DNA from: Spirochaetota bacterium
GTDB taxonomy: Bacteria; Spirochaetota; UBA4802; UBA5550
Direction of reading: 5' to 3'
DNA length: 64,000 nt
NCBI GenBank assembly: GCA_016933025.1
Contig: JAFGBT010000030.1
Coordinates: 62,001 to 126,000, forward strand
A program made the translations under genes and the position numbers. Below the pieces are notes generated by a model. That model worked only from the letters and a program-made list of their open reading frames with translations, made no database searches and was not told where the DNA came from. Of the stretch, positions 63,138 through 64,000 are shown one piece after another (within the stretch, counting starts at the first letter, position 1; each line of letters begins with the position of its first letter).

Positions 63138-64000
63138 TCAGGGCCGTTCATACGCGCCGATGTCCGCGGTACCGGGCAAAACCGCGCCTCCATTAATATC
63201 GATCCAGAAATCGAAAAACGGGAAGCTGGAACGCGGCAGGTAGGGGGTGATGTCCCTGCCCGCGTCAATGGCCGGGCTTCCGGCGGCGGGTGCGAAATCG
63301 CACAGCTCTGGATCGGCGTTGTCCGGATCTACGAAAAGCGCATCCATGTCGGTGACGACCGATTCATGGTCCTCGAGATACCAGCCGTAATACGGGTCCT
63401 GGGACCATCCCAGGCCGGTATAGATATTGTAATCGCGCCTGATGTCATCGGACCCTCCGCCGCCGTCGATGATGTTATTGAAGGAGAGATAGGGGTTCCC
63501 GTGATAGCCGCCGATGTTGAGCGCCGCGTCGCGGCTGTTGCGCACCAGGGTGTTGTTCAAAAACGAGATGGCGCCGAACGAGCCGCCCGTGTGCGCAGGG
63601 CCCCATTCATTCACGTTGCTGTCGCGGCCTGTCGCGTCCACCAGGTTCCGAATGAAAAAGAGATTGCCGCTGTCCTGGAAGGTGATGGGGCTGTTCGAAT
63701 CGATCACCCGGTTGCGCGCCACCAGTATGGTGTTGCATGAGAGATAGAGGGTGATACCGTTGGCATGGCTCCCGTTGCTTTCAATCACGGAATTTTCCAC
63801 GATCTGCGAAAGGGTCATGCCAAAAAAGCAGATGCTGGTCGAGCCGGCGCGCCTTACCGTGTTGCCGCGCACGACCGAGCAGCTCCCGCCGCCGAGGAAT
63901 ATCCCGGAGTGCCTGGCGTTCTCGGCGATGTCATTATTTTCCACGAGGCATCCGGTGCAATTGCTCAGGTACACGCCGCCGTATCCGGTCGTGGTACCGT
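63138..64000 (-). CDS. Right-handed parallel beta-helix repeat protein, cut by window edge
   Basis: The minus-strand frame is open to the last base, so the N-terminus lies outside the window; about 287 residues are visible. The part seen is made of repeated short beta turns (GIFLGGGSCSVVRGNTV, GITLYLSCNTILVARNRVID, ISFLNNTLVRNSRDAALNIGGY), the pattern of NosD/pectate-lyase-like beta helices. The end DIGAYERP is a usual closing motif of such surface or secreted proteins. Substrate unknown. Confidence 0.8.
   Translation of the reverse strand, partial: GTTTGYGGVYLSNCTGCLVENNDIAENARHSGIFLGGGSCSVVRGNTVRRAGSTSICFFGMTLSQIVENSVIESNGSHANGITLYLSCNTILVARNRVIDSNSPITFQDSGNLFFIRNLVDATGRDSNVNEWGPAHTGGSFGAISFLNNTLVRNSRDAALNIGGYHGNPYLSFNNIIDGGGGSDDIRRDYNIYTGLGWSQDPYYGWYLEDHESVVTDMDALFVDPDNADPELCDFAPAAGSPAIDAGRDITPYLPRSSFPFFDFWIDINGGAVLPGTADIGAYERP

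Overview
The window looks like a piece of a bacterial chromosome from a Gram-negative-type (diderm) organism. It carries TolC, OmpA-like and PorV/UPF0164-like outer-membrane proteins, lipoproteins and SecA. Heme is made by the siroheme-dependent (Ahb) route, which is typical of anaerobes. The UPF0164 protein, the tandem STAS proteins and the PhoH / 7TM-HD / YbeY string would fit a spirochaete or a relative. That placement is inference from gene content and was not tested. No ribosomal RNA or CRISPR array was seen; there are three tRNA genes.

Bases 1-11,740 are an accessory island. It holds a type I restriction-modification operon (hsdM, an HNH nuclease with four zinc-ribbon repeats, hsdS, hsdR). 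A cut-off membrane-protein gene precedes it and a small membrane-anchored protein gene follows it. Next come a strongly folded RNA element in front of a ribbon-helix-helix regulator, small replication/regulation-type genes, and a large serine recombinase. The recombinase stop codon lies inside the 3' end of an oppositely oriented tRNA-Asn gene, which marks that tRNA as the island edge. The AT-rich and GC-rich patches inside the hsd operon point to a mosaic origin.

Bases 11,800-36,520 are core genes: nadA, an unknown gene and a PorV-like protein; a DUF192 protein and hflX; secA, a phosphohexomutase and aspS; phoH, a 7TM-HD phosphodiesterase and ybeY; a second phosphohexomutase on the other strand; tilS, ftsH and an unknown gene; then recG, a small membrane protein and a ThiF/MoeB-like enzyme on the minus strand. 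A tRNA-Thr/tRNA-Tyr pair with a promoter and a terminator follows.

Bases 37,400-52,700 hold a TolC/HlyD/ABC-ATPase export operon with no permease gene. After it come xerD-type recombinase, a SpoIID-like lipoprotein and queA; Nif3, CT398-type zinc ribbon, an HTH-RNase HI fusion and recJ; an OmpA pair; two tandem STAS genes that were duplicated with their promoter; ispF; a GcvH-like protein lacking the lipoyl lysine; and an RRM RNA-binding protein.

Bases 52,700-63,030 form a heme cluster in two divergent operons. The minus operon is hemB-hemL-hemA-ahbD-ahbAB(fused)-ahbC-sirC; the plus operon is hemC-cobA/hemD. Together they cover nearly every step from glutamyl-tRNA through siroheme to heme b. 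Only a separate ferrochelatase is not seen. An exact 18-bp palindrome sits just in front of hemB. The window ends inside a parallel beta-helix protein gene on the minus strand.
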